Positions 34,289 through 46,802 of a stretch of DNA of 64,000 nucleotides are shown here, piece after piece. Location: assembly GCA_029747015.1 (NCBI GenBank), contig JAKOGI010000024.1, positions 1,444,501-1,508,500 of the forward strand. Reading direction: 5' to 3'. Within the stretch, counting starts at the first letter, position 1, and every line of letters begins with the position of its first letter. Origin of the DNA: Carnegiea gigantea. Lineage: Eukaryota; Streptophyta; Magnoliopsida; Caryophyllales; Cactaceae. Made by a program: the position numbers and the translations under genes. The notes under the pieces were generated by a model. It had not been told where the DNA came from. It made no database searches and was given only the letters and a program-made list of their open reading frames with translations.

Positions 34289-36518
34289 GTGTATCTTGGT
34301 TAGAGAATGGGAGAAAGAGAGAGAATAATTATGGTTTTTGGTTCAGAGTGAATATCTCAGAGAATTAGGAGGAATAGGTGCCAGGATAAGTGAATGGGAT
34401 GTGATGTGCATTAATAAACCTATAAGTTTGCGATTTTAGTTCCTCAATGTCCCCACTCTTCTTTGCCTATTTCTTCAATTCAATGAGGAATTCGATGATG
34501 TTTGCTCGTCTTCACTCATAATTATCTTATTTAGATTAACTTCACCTTTTCATATGTACTTTAGTCCTAATTTGAGACAATTTATGATCAAAGGCTTAGA
34601 GATGACCAAAGAGCAATGTTTTGGCTAAACGACATATTCAAGTAGTCGCTAAGAATGTTCATGGATGCAAGAATAAAGTCGTAAGCATTCACATGGGTGG
34701 TCGTGGATAACTATCAGGTCGTGCAAAGTTACTAAAAGCCGATAAAAAGTTGAAGAGATGCACGGCAAGTCGTGTACCTTTAACATGGACATGCACATCA
34801 AGGTCAAGGAGACTTGAGAGTTGCATGGGTAGTGTGCAGTTGTACATGGTCGTGCGGACACGCTCCTAAAAATTTTGCACGGGTGATCGTGCACTTTTGC
34901 ACGTGCATCCTTGCTTCTCATCCGACTTAGGTTTTTAATAACGGGACGTGATCTTTTTTTACAATTTTCTCTAGCTTATGAATTAGGTTTATGCTTTAGC
35001 ATATGAATAATTTGGCAATTTGAACATTAGTGTGGTTGGATTCGCGATTCATGATTTGTTAAGCATTGCAGTTCCTAAGGTTGTTTTCTCAATCCCCCTC
35101 TATTTTTTATTGATTTAATTCTTTAATACTTCTTAGTATGATGTTTTCCATTTATTTTTTTTGTGGTTTTCATTATGTTTAGTGGCTAAATCTTCTTATT
35201 TAGGTTATGATCGATGCAATTTACGCATAGTTAATCACAAATTAGGCTGAATCTCACTTTTTCATGTGTGTGTTATTGAATTCCACTTTGCTTGCCACGT
35301 GCTCGATCAATTGCTTGAAAGATGAAACATTTACATAGTGTGTCTCAGTATACACTTAGTATTTTGGTGTAAAAATAATTGAAGTTCTAGTTGGGAATTT
35401 AGGTTGTGAATCTTGTAATCCTTCAAGTCTTAGTCCCATGAAAATAGTCGAGCATAATTCTAGAACTAGTGTTCGACCGTTGAAAGAGAAAGAGGATTGG
35501 CCTACTTGACGATAATGTGTTCATGTTGTATGGTTAGGCAAGTTTGATGGGGTTATTAATTGATTAGGAAGTATAATCGGGTTGTTGATCCCAACCTTAA
35601 TGTTTTAATCCTTTGATTTTCAATTCATATTCTTAGTTATCATCAATTACTTAGTTGATAACTAAATCCCCAACTTGAATCGCCTAGATTCAGTGATTTA
35701 ATTAGTTTTGATTAAAAGCGAGTTTGCTATGGATATGATCCGTACTCATCGGTTGCTAGCTATTGCAATCCCAAGTGATTGTGGTTTTAATTGTGACAAC
35801 TTGGTGGCGCAACTAGGTAACTTGTTCTTTTTAATATCAGAACCAATTTTCTTAAGGTGGAATGGGAAAAAAAATATACAGAATAGTGGGGGTATGAATA
35901 TGTGAGGCGCACATAGCGAGAAGGGGGAGACTAGGCTGATGCACTAGGCTATGGGGAGGAAACTTGGGTCTTCAGCACAAAAGTTAAATCCATAACATTG
36001 TTCTTCATTTTTTCTGTTTTTTCCTATTTTCCTAATTTGATAATTATTTACAAACTAAAGAAGATGCCAAAAGGATATAAAAATGTAAGAATTCATCTTG
36101 AACAGTTTCATTGACCTCTTCTAAAGTTTGCACCTCTCTTATGTCTACTAGGATAATCAAGGTCTCTCTGTTCTCTTCTAAAGGCGTCCCTTTATTTGTC
36201 TTAAGATTCTCATGTTCTCTAAGCTTACTAGTTCTGGGACTCTCAGGTCTATCTTGGTCATTCACACATGCACTTTCCTTTATAAGAAGCTTTAGAAACC
36301 TTTTTTCCATTTGATTTTGTTAAAAGGGATACACTGTGAACTAAGAAGCCTTTATTAGTTTTCTTGCCCATCATGACTTCTGGAAAAGTATTTGAAAGTT
36401 TATCATTTTCCTATTTTAAATCTTCTATTTCATTTTCAATGCTGTAGACCGTCTTGAGAATATGTTAAATAGAGGTTGTAGAGAGATTGTTTTTCCTTTA
36501 AGGTAGTACCTTGATATC
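34289..36518. other. Unassigned stretch with CACG-rich patch and PBS-like site
   Basis: A patch at 34640-34915 repeats GTGCACGA / CGTGCA words. The stretch 34950-35805 reads like the 3' part of a plant LTR and is followed by TGGCGCAACTAGG (35809-35821), a weak tRNA-Asp type primer site. I cannot define LTR ends or a partner LTR. Confidence 0.35.
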
Positions 36519-37708
36519 TGTTGGATTTCTAACTAGGCAAATTTTTGACCCTTATTACATTGGATTTTGGCTCACAAATAATCTTTAAATTAGTTGATTA
36601 ATGAGATTTTGTCTTACGTAGGTTTAAATAAGAGAGAAGCACAATTGGAAGAAAGGCCCAGTCCACTTGGAAAGAAAAATCCGAGGAGCATGCCAAATAC
36701 CCAAGGGACGTGCCAAAGACTCAACAAGGTGTGCTATGAGCAGGAAAAAGGGAAACTTTTATAGAGATTTGGTATAGGGGTCCCGTGCTAAACCTTGAAA
36801 ATTTCATCTGTTTTAATTCATTAATGATGTAAGGATTTTAAAAGGCCATTTTTGGCACTTTTAGGGGTTCTTCATTTTGAACAGCTATTTTCTCTATAGT
36901 TTTAGCCTGGTACAACTTTCTCTCTCCTTCATTAATGAATAGCTTAAAAGTTGAAGCTTTAGATTAATTTCATTGCAAGTTTTTTTGTTCTTTCTCTCTA
37001 TTATTGCATAATCTTACTTTCTCTCTCCTAAATTTGTTCAAAGTCCTCGCTTTTGAGTAGTATCAACCTTCCCCGAGTATGGGCTTGCTGTGTCGACAGT
37101 GTGGGGAGATTTGGGTTTTGGTGTCAATGGATTTCAAACCTAAATCAACCTCTCAAAACTCAATCATTTCCTTTATGGATTTTCCTCTTCTCTATACTTA
37201 CTCATCTACACTACTAGGATAGCTTGAGTTATTACAAACTTGCGATTTCATAGGTTAAGAGATCATTCAAGGCTTGATGATAATGGTAGCTTTTAGTTTT
37301 AATGATGAATGGCTGTGAACTCATACGTAAGCTTCTCTCCTTTATCTTTTTATTGCACTTTTTAGGACTAGGCATACTTTAGAAATTGTTTCTTGTGGTG
37401 ATCTTTAAGGATTATTGGTTGTGTTGATTCGTCAAGTTGAGCCAATGGCCATGTCAAACCCAATCGCCCTTTTTCTCAGTGCTATCTATTTTAGATGCTA
37501 GTGAATATTGGTTAGATTACGGGAGTGTTTATTTGTTTTGAAAATTCATTTTAGAAGAGTTTACTAAGTTTGCATGTTATGCTTGTTTAATTAAGTTGAG
37601 AATTGATATCACTCGTACAGTTAAGTCAAGCTTAAGTTAATCACCATTCATCCCAGAGCACGACCTGCAACCCTTTCTCACCACACGAAAATATTACCAA
37701 TGAAATCA
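36519..37708 (+). repeat. 5' LTR of the host Ty3 element
   Basis: The inner end is supported by the PBS that follows and by similarity of the last ~70 bp to the LTR end of gag-only copy A (CATCC...GACGA...CGCAA...AAATCAC pattern). The outer end is proposed at TGTTGGATTT (36519) only because it starts TG, so treat it as approximate. The LTR holds GTGCCA-type words at 36690-36790 and a CT-rich part at 36910-37030. The partner LTR is outside the window. Confidence 0.5.
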
Positions 37709-37725
37709 CATTGTTGCCAAGGACG
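37709..37725 (+). promoter_or_regulatory. Primer-binding site, tRNA-Asp type (decayed)
   Basis: CATTGTTGCCAAGGACGATG stands where TGGCGCCGTTGCCGGGGA-type sites are found; GTTGCC and GGA are kept. It follows the LTR end AAATCA. Confidence 0.55.
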
Positions 37726-37829
37726 ATGACATGTGATTACTTTTGATTTAGACTTAATTATCACACGTAGTATTTTTTTTTTTTGTTTTGGTCATTTTGA
37801 GAAAAAGTTTTTAAAAATTAGAAATAGCA

Positions 37830-39480
37830 AAAAACCATTCAAAAATGAGAATGAATGAGTGCTTGGAGTTAATTGCCTAGTTGTGGGCGATTGATTCGTG
37901 TTGGAAGACCACCCCACACTTTGGCAATCCCAGCCATAGCACTATACCTCGAAGAGATGCCGGAGGAACAAGCCCAAGAGCCTCCTTATCCTTACCCTCT
38001 GACTCTAAGGAGCCTTAGTCAAATATTTACCTATCGAGATCAACCAATCTCTCTTGCTTTTAAATACCACAACTCGGTGGAGATGTCCATTTCTCCTTCA
38101 TTCCTCAATACACGGCCATGCTCCCTAAATTCGGTAGGGATGGTGATGCTTACCTATTCCTGAGCGAATTTGAGTAAGTATGCTTGATGATGCAATTCCC
38201 TAACATGACATTTAGGTTGTGCTGCATTCCTTTTTCCTTAAAAGATTTAGCAAAAAAATGGATGCATAGCCTCCCGGTAAAGTCCATTTCTTCATAGGAT
38301 GGGTTTGCAACGGTTTTCATGAGGAAATATGCCCCGAATGGTAAATTGCGAAATTAAGGAATAAGATTAACCACTTTGTTGAACATGAGAAGTACTCTTT
38401 TTGGAAGTGCTTTGAACGGTTTAAACTCTTGCTTCCTCAATGTCCACACCATGGTTTAGAACGGTGGCATTTGTACCAAATTATTTACAAGGGTCTTAAC
38501 CAAGCCACTATGACCATCATGGAGTCTATGTGTCAAGGTGATCTTTTGAACAAGAGTGAGACCAAGGGTTCAGATTTCTTAAGGGAGTTAGCCGAAAAGA
38601 CCTTACAATGGGAGACTACTAGGGATAAGAGTCAAGGTGCTAGGATTAATAGCTAAAACGGAGGAGTTCATGCGGTGGCACATACTGCATATATTGGTAC
38701 TAGATTTGCTGCCCTAGAAATTATGTTAAAGGGCTTTGTGTTGTTTGAAACCCCAAACGACTTCCCCCACTCCAAATGATTTCATGTTCTCAATGTCAGT
38801 CCACTGATTGGTGCCGCCTATTTGCTCAACAGTTGGCTACAAGCCAAGTGCATGGTCACGTGAATGTGGTCTTCCAAAGGTCAAAATTTGATCCCTACTC
38901 CCCTACTTACAAAGCATGGTGGGCTAAGCACCCCAATTTTTCAAGGACTTAGCGTAATGCTTTGATGCCCAACAATCAAGGTGGGGGTTCTTAACGAAAC
39001 TTCTCGTCTTTGGCTTATCAAAAGCCACCCTTCCAAGAGGAATATAATGCTCCTAGGGGCCTTCCTCCTCGTCAATCACATATGGCTCAATCATACCCCC
39101 CGGGTTATAATGAGTTGGACAAAGTGAAAAAGAAAGTCAATAACATGGAGATAATGATTAGAGAACTTAAAGAATCAAATGAGAGAATGATGAAGATAAC
39201 GAGCAAACAATTTGCTCAATTATTAATGTCTAATAGGGATAAAGATGTTTTTCCTAAACAACCTGAGGTGAACCCAAGAGGAGACTATTCCCCTTTATTT
39301 GACCCCAATGACATTCGGAAAGTGAATGGTGTAATTCTTTGTGGTCGAGTAAAATGGTTGACAGCCATGTGGTTGAGTGAAATGATAATGATTCCCCTTC
39401 CCCGTTATCTTCTCGCCCTCCCCTTTGAAGTGATGATGTATTTCCCTCTTCAATTATCCATATCTCATTGAAGGATGTAG
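37830..39480 (+). pseudogene. Ty3/gypsy gag of host element (decayed)
   Basis: Frames give ALYLEEMPEEQAQEPPYPYPLTLRSL (about 37940-38020), DGDAYLFLSEFE (38140-38175), IPFSLKDLAKKWMHSLPVKSISS (about 38228-38298), and a continuous piece from 38429 with LLPQCPHHGLERWHLYQIIYKGLNQATMTIMESMCQGDLL...LAEKTLQWET. This is the retrotransposon gag capsid domain of the Athila/Tat type. A C-terminal piece (39010-39350) has a coiled-coil-like KVKKKVNNMEIMIRELKESNERM and a basic stretch. Gag assembles the RNA-packaging particle. At least three frame breaks occur. Confidence 0.85.
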
Positions 39481-39689
39481 ACAGACTTAAGGAGCGTGAG
39501 TCAATCCATGATTTCACCTCTCCTAAGGATTCTCTTACTCCTTCTCTTTGTGTTGCTAAGCCCTCACGTTCTTTGTCTAACCGATTGAAATGAAAAAAGG
39601 TGCGATCTCACATTGACAAGATTAGGGAGACTTTCTCCCAAGTCAAGATTAACATTTCTTTACTTGATGTGATACAACAAATGCCCCTT

Positions 39690-40463
39690 ATACTTGCTTT
39701 CTTAAATATTTGTGCATAACTAAGAGAGCCACTAATGTCCCCAAAAGAGCATTTTTGGCCTTCAATGTGAGCTCCATCATCTCAAAACAAGTGCATGTTA
39801 AATGCAAGGAATCGGGGTGCTCCACAATCTGAATTTTGATTGGCCATCACAACATTCACTGAGCCATTCTTGACTTGGGTGCTAGTGTTAACTTCCTACC
39901 CTTCACGGTGTACAAGATGTTGGGTTTAAGGGACTTAAGCCTATGAAAATGGTCCTTCAATTGGCTAACTATTCGACTAGGCTTCCTAGAGGGATGGTTA
40001 AGGATGTGTTAATTAAAGTAGAGAATTCATATTATCAGTGGATTTTACAGTTCTAGAGACCGAGGGTGTGATGAGTTCTGAAAAATAAAATAATGGTCAT
40101 CCTTGATCAACTATTCCTAGTTACTTCTAATGCTCTCATAAACTATGAGGACGGGAAATTGAAATTGGCATTTGGAAATATGAGGATCAAATTGAATGTG
40201 TTTAACATTCAAGAGCAATTAATGGATTTTGATGATGTTGACCACCAATCCCTTAATTGGGTGGGTGACTTAGCATTTGGGGAGGTAGAGGTTGATTATG
40301 AAGAAGAATTAATGTCATGTGTGTTTGCGTCATTTTGCATGGAGTATGAACCTGAATATGATGCATTTGCATTTGAGGACCAATATGATAGCTCATTACA
40401 AGTATACATTCTTGCATCGCTCTCTTCTATTCCCCCACTATCTCATGAGGCACCTTTTAGTTA
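39690..40463 (+). pseudogene. Retropepsin-like protease of host element (decayed)
   Basis: The active site reads ILDLGASVNFLPFTVYKMLGL (39866-39930), with the catalytic D-L-G-A-S intact at 39872-39886. The second block is degraded: FLVTSNALINYEDGKLKLAFGNMRIKLNVFNIQ (40110-40215), matching the family's FLATSNALI...LSFGNM...LNIF block. An acidic 123-residue open piece (40093-40464) follows and links to RT. Stops lie between the two blocks. Confidence 0.82.
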
Positions 40464-40479
40464 AACAGAGACTTTTCTA

Positions 40480-41300
40480 GTGATACTTGCTAATGATTTC
40501 AATTTGGACCAAGAAACTAAGGTCCTAGACTTGTTAGAGAAAAACAAAGAAGCATTAGGATGGACCTTAGGAGACATTCATGGCATTAGTTCCACCATAG
40601 TACAACATCGCATACATCTTGAGGATAATACAAAACCTCACCGGGATAGACAAAGAAGATTGAACCCTACCCTTCAAGAAGTGGTAAAGAAAGAAATCCT
40701 TAAGTGGTGTAATCATGACATTATTTAGCCCATCTCGCATAGTTAGTGGGTGAGCCATGTCCAAGTCGTTCCTAAAAGGACCAGTATAATCGTGGTCAAA
40801 AACGATAAAGATGAGCTCATTCCCACAAGAATCCAATCTGGGTATAGGGTAGGCATTGATTGTCGAAAGCTGAACTCTGCCACTAGGGAGGGTCACTTTC
40901 CCCTACCCTTCTTGAACGAAATGTTAGAGAGGTTGGCCGGACGGGCTTTCGATTGCTGCCTTGATATGTATTCCGGCTATACCCGAATTCCTATTGCCCC
41001 CGAATACCAAGAAAAGACTACATTTATGTGCCCTTTTGGTATTTATGCCTTAAGAAGATGCTCTTTGTCTTTACAATGCCCTAGCCACTTTCCAAAGATG
41101 TATGATCTTAATATTCTCCGACTTAGTTGAGCAATGCTATGATATTTTCATGGTTGACTTCTCTGTGTATGCAGACTCTTTTGAGGATTGCTTAGCTAAC
41201 TTGGAAAAAATGTTCAAATGGTGTCGCAACAAGAATTTCACTCTTAATAAGGAAAATGTCATTTCATGGTTAAGAAGAGGATTGTTTTAGGCCATATTTT
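40480..41300 (+). pseudogene. Ty3/gypsy reverse transcriptase of host element (catalytic loss)
   Basis: The domain starts with LGWTLGDIHGISSTIVQHRIHLE and RRLNPTLQEVVKKEILKW (40560-40705), then WVSHVQVVPKR, YRVGIDCRKLNSATREGHFPLPFLNEMLERLAGRAF and CCLDMYSGYTRIPIAPEYQEKTTFMCPFG (40840-41040). The first catalytic Asp (LDMYSG) is kept. The F-M-D-D box reads F-M-V-D: the codon at 41153-41155 is GTT (Val) instead of Asp. The thumb or connection follows (DCLANLEKMFKWC). A stop falls at about 40726 and a frameshift near 41100. It copied element RNA to DNA when intact. Confidence 0.88.
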
Positions 41301-41910
41301 CTCTAGTGAGGGTATAGACGTAGACAAGCAAAAGTGGATTTGATTGTAACCCTTCCTATCTCTGCTTGCGTAAAGGATACACGATCCTTTCTTGGGCATG
41401 ACAGTTTTCAACGTAGATTCATCACGGACTTTAACAAGATTGCTAAGCCCGAATCTTCACTCTTAGCCAAGGAGGCACTCACTGGGGCACCTATCTTGCA
41501 TCCTCCCATATGGGGACAGTTTTTTAAGCTTATATGTGGTGCATCGAACTATGCAGTTGGGTAGTTTTAGGATAAAAATTGATAAGAAGCGCCACGTAAT
41601 TTACTATGCAAGTCATACTTTAAATAAGGTGCAAGTGACTTACACCGTGAGCGAGAAAGAATTCTTGGTGGTAGTTTTTAGATTCGAAAAGTTTAGACCT
41701 CACCTCATAAGCATGTGATTGTTTTCACTGACCATGGCGCATTGAAACATTTAATAAAAAAGAAAGATGTAAAGCCTAGGCTAATTGAGTGGATTATGTT
41801 TTTATAAGAATTTGACTGTGAGATCAAAGATATGAAAGGTTCCGAGAACCCAGTAGCAAATCACCTATCTAGGCTACAAATGATGCCAGTAAATCCCCCA
41901 TCCGTGACTG
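41301..41910 (+). pseudogene. RNase H region of host element (decayed)
   Basis: Readable pieces are DTRSFLGHDSFQRRFITDFNKIAKP (41385-41460), LICGASNYAVG (about 41525-41563, the C-D-A-S-x-x-A-V-G box with Asp changed to Gly), HVIYYASHTLNKVQVTYTVSEKEFLVVVFRFEKFRPHL (41597-41708), then a degraded tail with ENPVANHLSRL-like text (about 41848-41878). RNase H removes the RNA strand of the hybrid. The first catalytic Asp appears lost and several stops occur. Confidence 0.8.
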
Positions 41911-42558
41911 TTTCCCTAATTAGTAACCATTTAGGGTTCAAGTGGAGTCATGGTTTACTAACATAGTAAGCTATCTAATGACTGGAGAAATGCATGGGGG
42001 TGAAATAAGGATCATAAGGGCCCTTTTCAATCCATGGTCTGATTCTTTATATGGGTTGTTCAAATATTGTCCATACCAAATCATTACAAGATGCGTCCCT
42101 AATGAGCACCTTTAGAGTGTCCTCTCCTTTTACTATGATCAATCGTATGGAGGACACTTTAGTGGGAAAAAGATCACGTGAAGATTCTTCAAAGCGACCT
42201 CTATTTGCCCACCTTATTTAAAGACACCCATGAGTATTGCAAAATATGCTTGCGTTGTCAACAAATGGACAAGATAGGTAGGAAAGGCATGATGGCACTC
42301 ACCTCCATCATTGTTGTAGACATATTTGATGTATAGGGTTTAGATTTTATGGGTTCATTCCCGAATTCATTTAGGAATCAGTACATTCTCTTATGTATGG
42401 CTTATGTGTCAAAATAGGTAGAGGCTGCTCCCACAAGGACGAACGAGTCCAAGGTGGTTGTGAGGTTTCTGCTAGAAACATTTTTGCTAGGTATAGGATG
42501 CCTAGGGCCATCATTAGTGATCAAGGGACCTATTTCGATAATAGGTCCTTTAATACAC
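41911..42558 (+). pseudogene. Integrase, N-terminal part (before insertion copy A)
   Basis: This stretch includes the degraded zinc domain, with DTHEYCKICLRCQQMDKIGRKGMM (about 42221-42292; the paired cysteines are kept). The start of the core follows with DIFDVxGLDFMGSFPNSFRNQYIL (about 42320-42390), and the part up to SDQGTYFDNRSFN-like text (about 42515-42553). The catalytic first Asp (GLDFMG) is kept. Stops are present. The reading breaks at 42558 at the edge of copy A and resumes at 48918 with a 176-bp overlap. Confidence 0.82.
42383..42558 (+). repeat. Left copy of 176-bp duplication flanking copy A
   Basis: The sequence equals 48918-49093 with 7 substitutions and no gaps by direct comparison. 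It is host integrase sequence from the proposed insertion site (ACATTCTC) onward. It is joined to LTR position equivalent to 47570. Confidence 0.92.
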
Positions 42559-43902
42559 CAAACTATTAAGATGAAGTAATGAAATTGAGTGCCAAACACT
42601 AACTAACGGTTTAGAAGTCTGCAACCAAGGAAAGCAACACCAAACTGAAAATAAGTTGAATCCACAATACTTAGCTGTAATGATTTATTTTTCATACAAA
42701 TGATCCACTTCCATTGACGCGTAGCAAAGTGAAGAAGCAGAGCAAAGCAAGACCTAGTTAAATTCGATTCAAACCATAAATTTGATGCCGGTAGAGAACC
42801 CTCTGCATTCAAGAAGCAATCCTAAAATACGAATTAAAAGTAACCCAATTTGCATAATTTCAAAATGTAATTTTTTGGATCTGTAACTAGAAAGAAAAAT
42901 CGAACTCAAAGAAACGGAAAGAACTGCTACTCTACTCTATGTTAATCTGCTCTCTCTACTTGAAGCCTCCATTTTTAAGCTCGCCCCTCGCATTCAGTCC
43001 CCTCATTGCCCCCATTAACGTTCAAAATAATAGCCTTGAAACTGCCAGGATAATGATGATGACAATTCTGGAATGTGAAGGAGGGAAGAGAGAGAAAAAA
43101 ACAGTTGAAAAATGGGGAGATGAAGCACCATGGCCGACCATGCTCTGTTCGAGTTCTCCTTTTTTTTTGGGTTATGCTGGGCCACAAATGGAAAAAGTAG
43201 ATGAAGAGAGGGAAGAGAGAGGTTGAGGACGGTTAAGATGAAGAAGGAGGAGATGAAAAGTTGAGAGTGATCGGCTACCCTGTTCTTCGAGTTCCCTGTA
43301 TAAGCAGCCGTTGAAGAAGCAGAAACGATGGCAGAAGAAGAAGAGACTGATGGGGGGCTGCGTCTGGGTCACGTGAGAGAGGCGTGGCCTTACTTAAGAA
43401 GAAGCAGGCTGGGCTCAGTCTAGGAAGAAGGCAGAGAACCAGGCCCAAAGAGGGGGAAAAAGAAATAGGAGGGAGGGAGAGAGACTGGGGCAAGTTGGGA
43501 AAAAAAAATGTTGGGCCGGCCCGTGTAAGGAAAGAAATGAAGGCAGAGAAAGGGGGATAGAGGAAAGAAAAAGAACTGGGCTGGCAAATGGCCCGGTTGG
43601 GCCTGGGCCATGATCTACTGGGCAGTTGGGCTTCAGTCTGGAGGGCCGAACCAATTGAGAAAGAGCAAACTGAATAAGAAGGGTGGATTGGGTTGCACGG
43701 ATTGGGCCTGCTCTTCTTCCTTATTTCTTTATCTTACTTGATCCAATATCAAGCAAATTGAGCATCTTATTCAATTTTTCCAACTCTTCCATAATCCTAC
43801 AAAATAAACAAAAAACAATATTTAAATCCTAAATTAGTAATTTATTTCGAGCAAATATTAGGCAATAAAGGGCATAAAAATGTAATAATTTCAGGCTGAA
43901 CA
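42559..43902 (-). repeat. 3' LTR of copy A, missing 165 bp
   Basis: The sequence is colinear with 47570-48917. On the element strand it starts TGTTCAGCC; its far end is missing and is replaced by host integrase sequence. It contains a purine-rich, CpG-poor leader-like part (43070-43640 on plus strand). Confidence 0.92.
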
Positions 43903-43920
43903 AATGCCCCCACACCTAAG
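43903..43920 (-). promoter_or_regulatory. Polypurine tract of copy A
   Basis: The minus strand reads TTAGGTGTGGGGGCATT directly before TGTTCAG. It is preceded by CGAGGACGAGCAAAA, a motif common upstream of PPTs in plant Ty3 elements. Confidence 0.8.
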
Positions 43921-45229
43921 TTTTGCTCGTCCTCGAGTAAAACAAAACTAAAAATTCTAGAAAAAGAAAATAAAATTCCTAACTCACTTTCATAAGAATC
44001 ACGGTTGTACTAAACATGTGCAACAAGCCCTTTAAACTCCTAGGTTAGTCCTAGTGGACGAGAACGGTCTCGTAAGGGTTTGGAGACGATATACCCACAA
44101 AATCTATAAATGAAAAGACAAATAAAAACTCGAAAATTTTTTTTTTTGATTCTTTTTCTATTAAAAATTAATACATACAAAATTGAGGAAAAATGTATAC
44201 ACATTCTAATCAACTAAATCACCAATGTAGCAAAGATATTGGCTTGCATATAAACAAAATGTACACATCAAGACTCTCTACCCTATAAATGGCATCAAAG
44301 CACTAATTTTTCACCAAACTGCACATCAAGACTTTAAATCCATCCCATTGCCCGAGTGCAAGTGTATCATCATCCTAGGGCTCAGGTTTACCAAAATCAA
44401 ACACAATCCCACTTGACTAACACAAATTACATTATTGATTTATTAACATAGGAAGTAGCTTTCCCAATAGCAGTATTGCTTCAAAGGGTAACATTCAGTA
44501 GCACGTGCCTCAAAGGGTAACGCCCAGTAGTGCATGCCTTAAAGGGATACTTGTTATTCCAAATTTCATTTTATTTCCTTTTTCTTTCCTTTTTTCAGCT
44601 CCTTTTTTTCCCCTTTTTTTTCATTTTTCTCATTCTCATGTTTTTCTCTCTTTTTTTTGCCCTTTCTTCTTTTTTATTTTTCAATAAAAACCAAAAATAA
44701 TTATGTCAAAAACAAATGGGAGAGCCGATCATGGAAAACTAAGACCTTAAGACAATGTGGATGATATAAATAGGGATTGGTTACACAGCAATAATGAATA
44801 AATGAGGTTAGAATTAGGGTTAAGAATGATACACCGAGGATGGAGACCTAACATGCACATCATGCTTCCATACAAGCTAACAATCAAAGTACAGGGATTT
44901 AAGTTGATTAGAAAAGTACAAAGGTTTCCCAAAAATAAAACAAAAATCTTTTTTGAATTTTTAAAATTTTTCAGATTTGTTTTTCTCGTTTTTCAAAGTT
45001 TCCCCACCCCCACATCTAAATCTCACAATGTCCTTATTGGGAGTAAAAAGAAACAGACAAATGAAAAACAACTAAAAAGGAAAAAGAATATACAAAAAGA
45101 AGACTAAGACTCAAAAAGAAAGAAAAAATGACATGACTCTAAAACTCAAAAATAAAACAATAAAAGTAAAACAAAGCAACAAATATATACAAACGAAAAA
45201 AAAAAAAAAAAGATGAGATAAAGAGGAAC
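43921..45229 (-). other. 3' untranslated region of copy A
   Basis: No gene is supported. The stretch is T-rich on the plus strand at 44565-44690. Parts match 52005-52260 (copy B 3' region), and 44990-45050 matches 61440-61500. Confidence 0.65.
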
Positions 45230-46802
45230 GTTTATACCAGGTCAAGTACAGGATTACACTTAACCTATAGCCTCCAGAAATGCGCTCAAATAGAGGCATA
45301 TGGAGCATAAGCCACTCCATATCGAATGCAACATTGCTACTTAAATCAAAACTTGTTAGAGCACGCAGCAGTTTATCAAACAAAGAAACCCAACTCTCAA
45401 TAAAAGTAATGCAATAGAGATTAAAGAGTCGGAGCCAAAATGAGTGCATCCACCATAGCAATAAAGCATAAGTAAGGGCCCGCTTCAACTTATCAAATGT
45501 ATGGGCCCAAGCATCAAACATACAGATATAATTCAAACTAGCCGGCAGCTGGGTCATTGGCCTAGAAATTGGGTTATCATGAATGAGCGTGTAGGCAAAA
45601 TAGTGGGTGTAAAATCCACAAGTCTCTGAGTACCAAAATGTGCATGGATCTGGTTTAAAGCAAAATTCTTAGTGGTAATACTTCCAGACTCAACAAATTC
45701 AGACTTGTAATTTTCAAAAAAGAGGTCAATTCGGATGGGGTCAAAAGAAAAAGATTCATATTCAGCACAAAATCCACATCCAAACCCACATTGACATCAA
45801 ACCCACATGAAAAATATTCATATTCTATAGAAAGAATATCATCACTAAAGTCCAATCTAGTGGGTTCAAGTGTTTCCTCACATTACCTCTGTAAAATAGG
45901 TTCTTCTGACTCATCAAAATTACGATGCTCAATTTCAGGTGTGACGCTCATATTTAATTCACCAGCACTCTCAAGGTCTTCACCCTCCTCAAACTCACGA
46001 GAATGATGAAAAGGGGCGGGTGGGTTGGCAGAAACTACGGCATCCTCAGTGACGTCCGTAGGTGAGCTAAATTCAGGTGCAAGGGCAGGGGATAGAGACA
46101 AAGGGAAGTCACTCTCTTAATCTAGACTCGGCAAAGGCATCTCTTCATTCAAGTTAGGCCTAGCCGAATAAGAGGGCTCAAAATCATCACACAGAGGAAC
46201 TTCAGCTTTAGGAGGTCCCAAATTAGATTTAGGCTCACTATAATTCTCCCTACTTTGACTAAAACTATGAGAATATTCAGCAATTCTCTCTTTCAGGTTC
46301 TCTATCATCTCATCAGTCAATTCATTTAGCTTCTTTTCAACACTTGCATAGGCAGCATCAATATAAGTACGAAAGCGCAAGTAAGAACATTATGGTCAGA
46401 AGATTCACAATAACCGCGCAACACATGAGACATATAAGAATAAGATGGGTCATATGAGTTTATAAAATGATCCTGGGGGGAAGGATTAGCAGGAAAAATA
46501 AACTCCTCAGAAGTTGGGTATCCAAAATTATTTTTACCTTATTCAAACGCATAGGTATTCCAAGCTAGCTTTTCAAAGAAATCCCATACCTCATCTTGAG
46601 TTTTAGATAATAAACCTAGCACACCTCTAGGATAAATAAACTTAACATACCCCCAAGATTCAGAATTCAAACCCACAGTAATGACCTCACAAATTTTCCA
46701 TTTTTGAAAATTCTATTTCAATTGAGCACGATAGTCATCAAGTCTCAAACGATAACTCCAAAAAGGTTCATGCTCATATTGTGGGAAATTAAATACTGGC
46801 AT
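45230..46802 (-). pseudogene. Gag-like protein of the gag-only family, copy A (decayed)
   Basis: The start is near 46802 (MPVFNFPQYEHEPFW). The N-terminal capsid-like part shows RLRLDDYRAQL, FQKWKICEVITVGLNSES and a TQDEVWDFFEKLAWNTYAFE block, equal in layout to the end of Ty3 gag capsid domains. A zinc knuckle reads R-x2-C-x4-H-x4-C (about 46420-46380), so the first Cys is lost. Then come ASVEKKLNELTDEMIENLKERIAEYS, RENYSEPKSNLG, DDFEPSYSARPNLNEEMPLPS, acidic stretches, and a C-terminal FDKLKRALTYALLLWWMHSFWL and LLRALTSFDLSS block (about 45500-45330). Stops and frameshifts break it. The same protein is found in copy B. Confidence 0.72.

Noticed and set aside
35809..35821. A second full LTR element starting near 34950 with PBS at 35809
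   Set aside because: The PBS match is short and no partner LTR or gag follows before the next LTR, so it is noted only as a weak site.
42939..43654. Several 60-95-residue frames, repeated at 47938-48626
   Set aside because: They lie in both LTRs of copy A, in purine/pyrimidine-rich sequence, and are shadows of the LTR.
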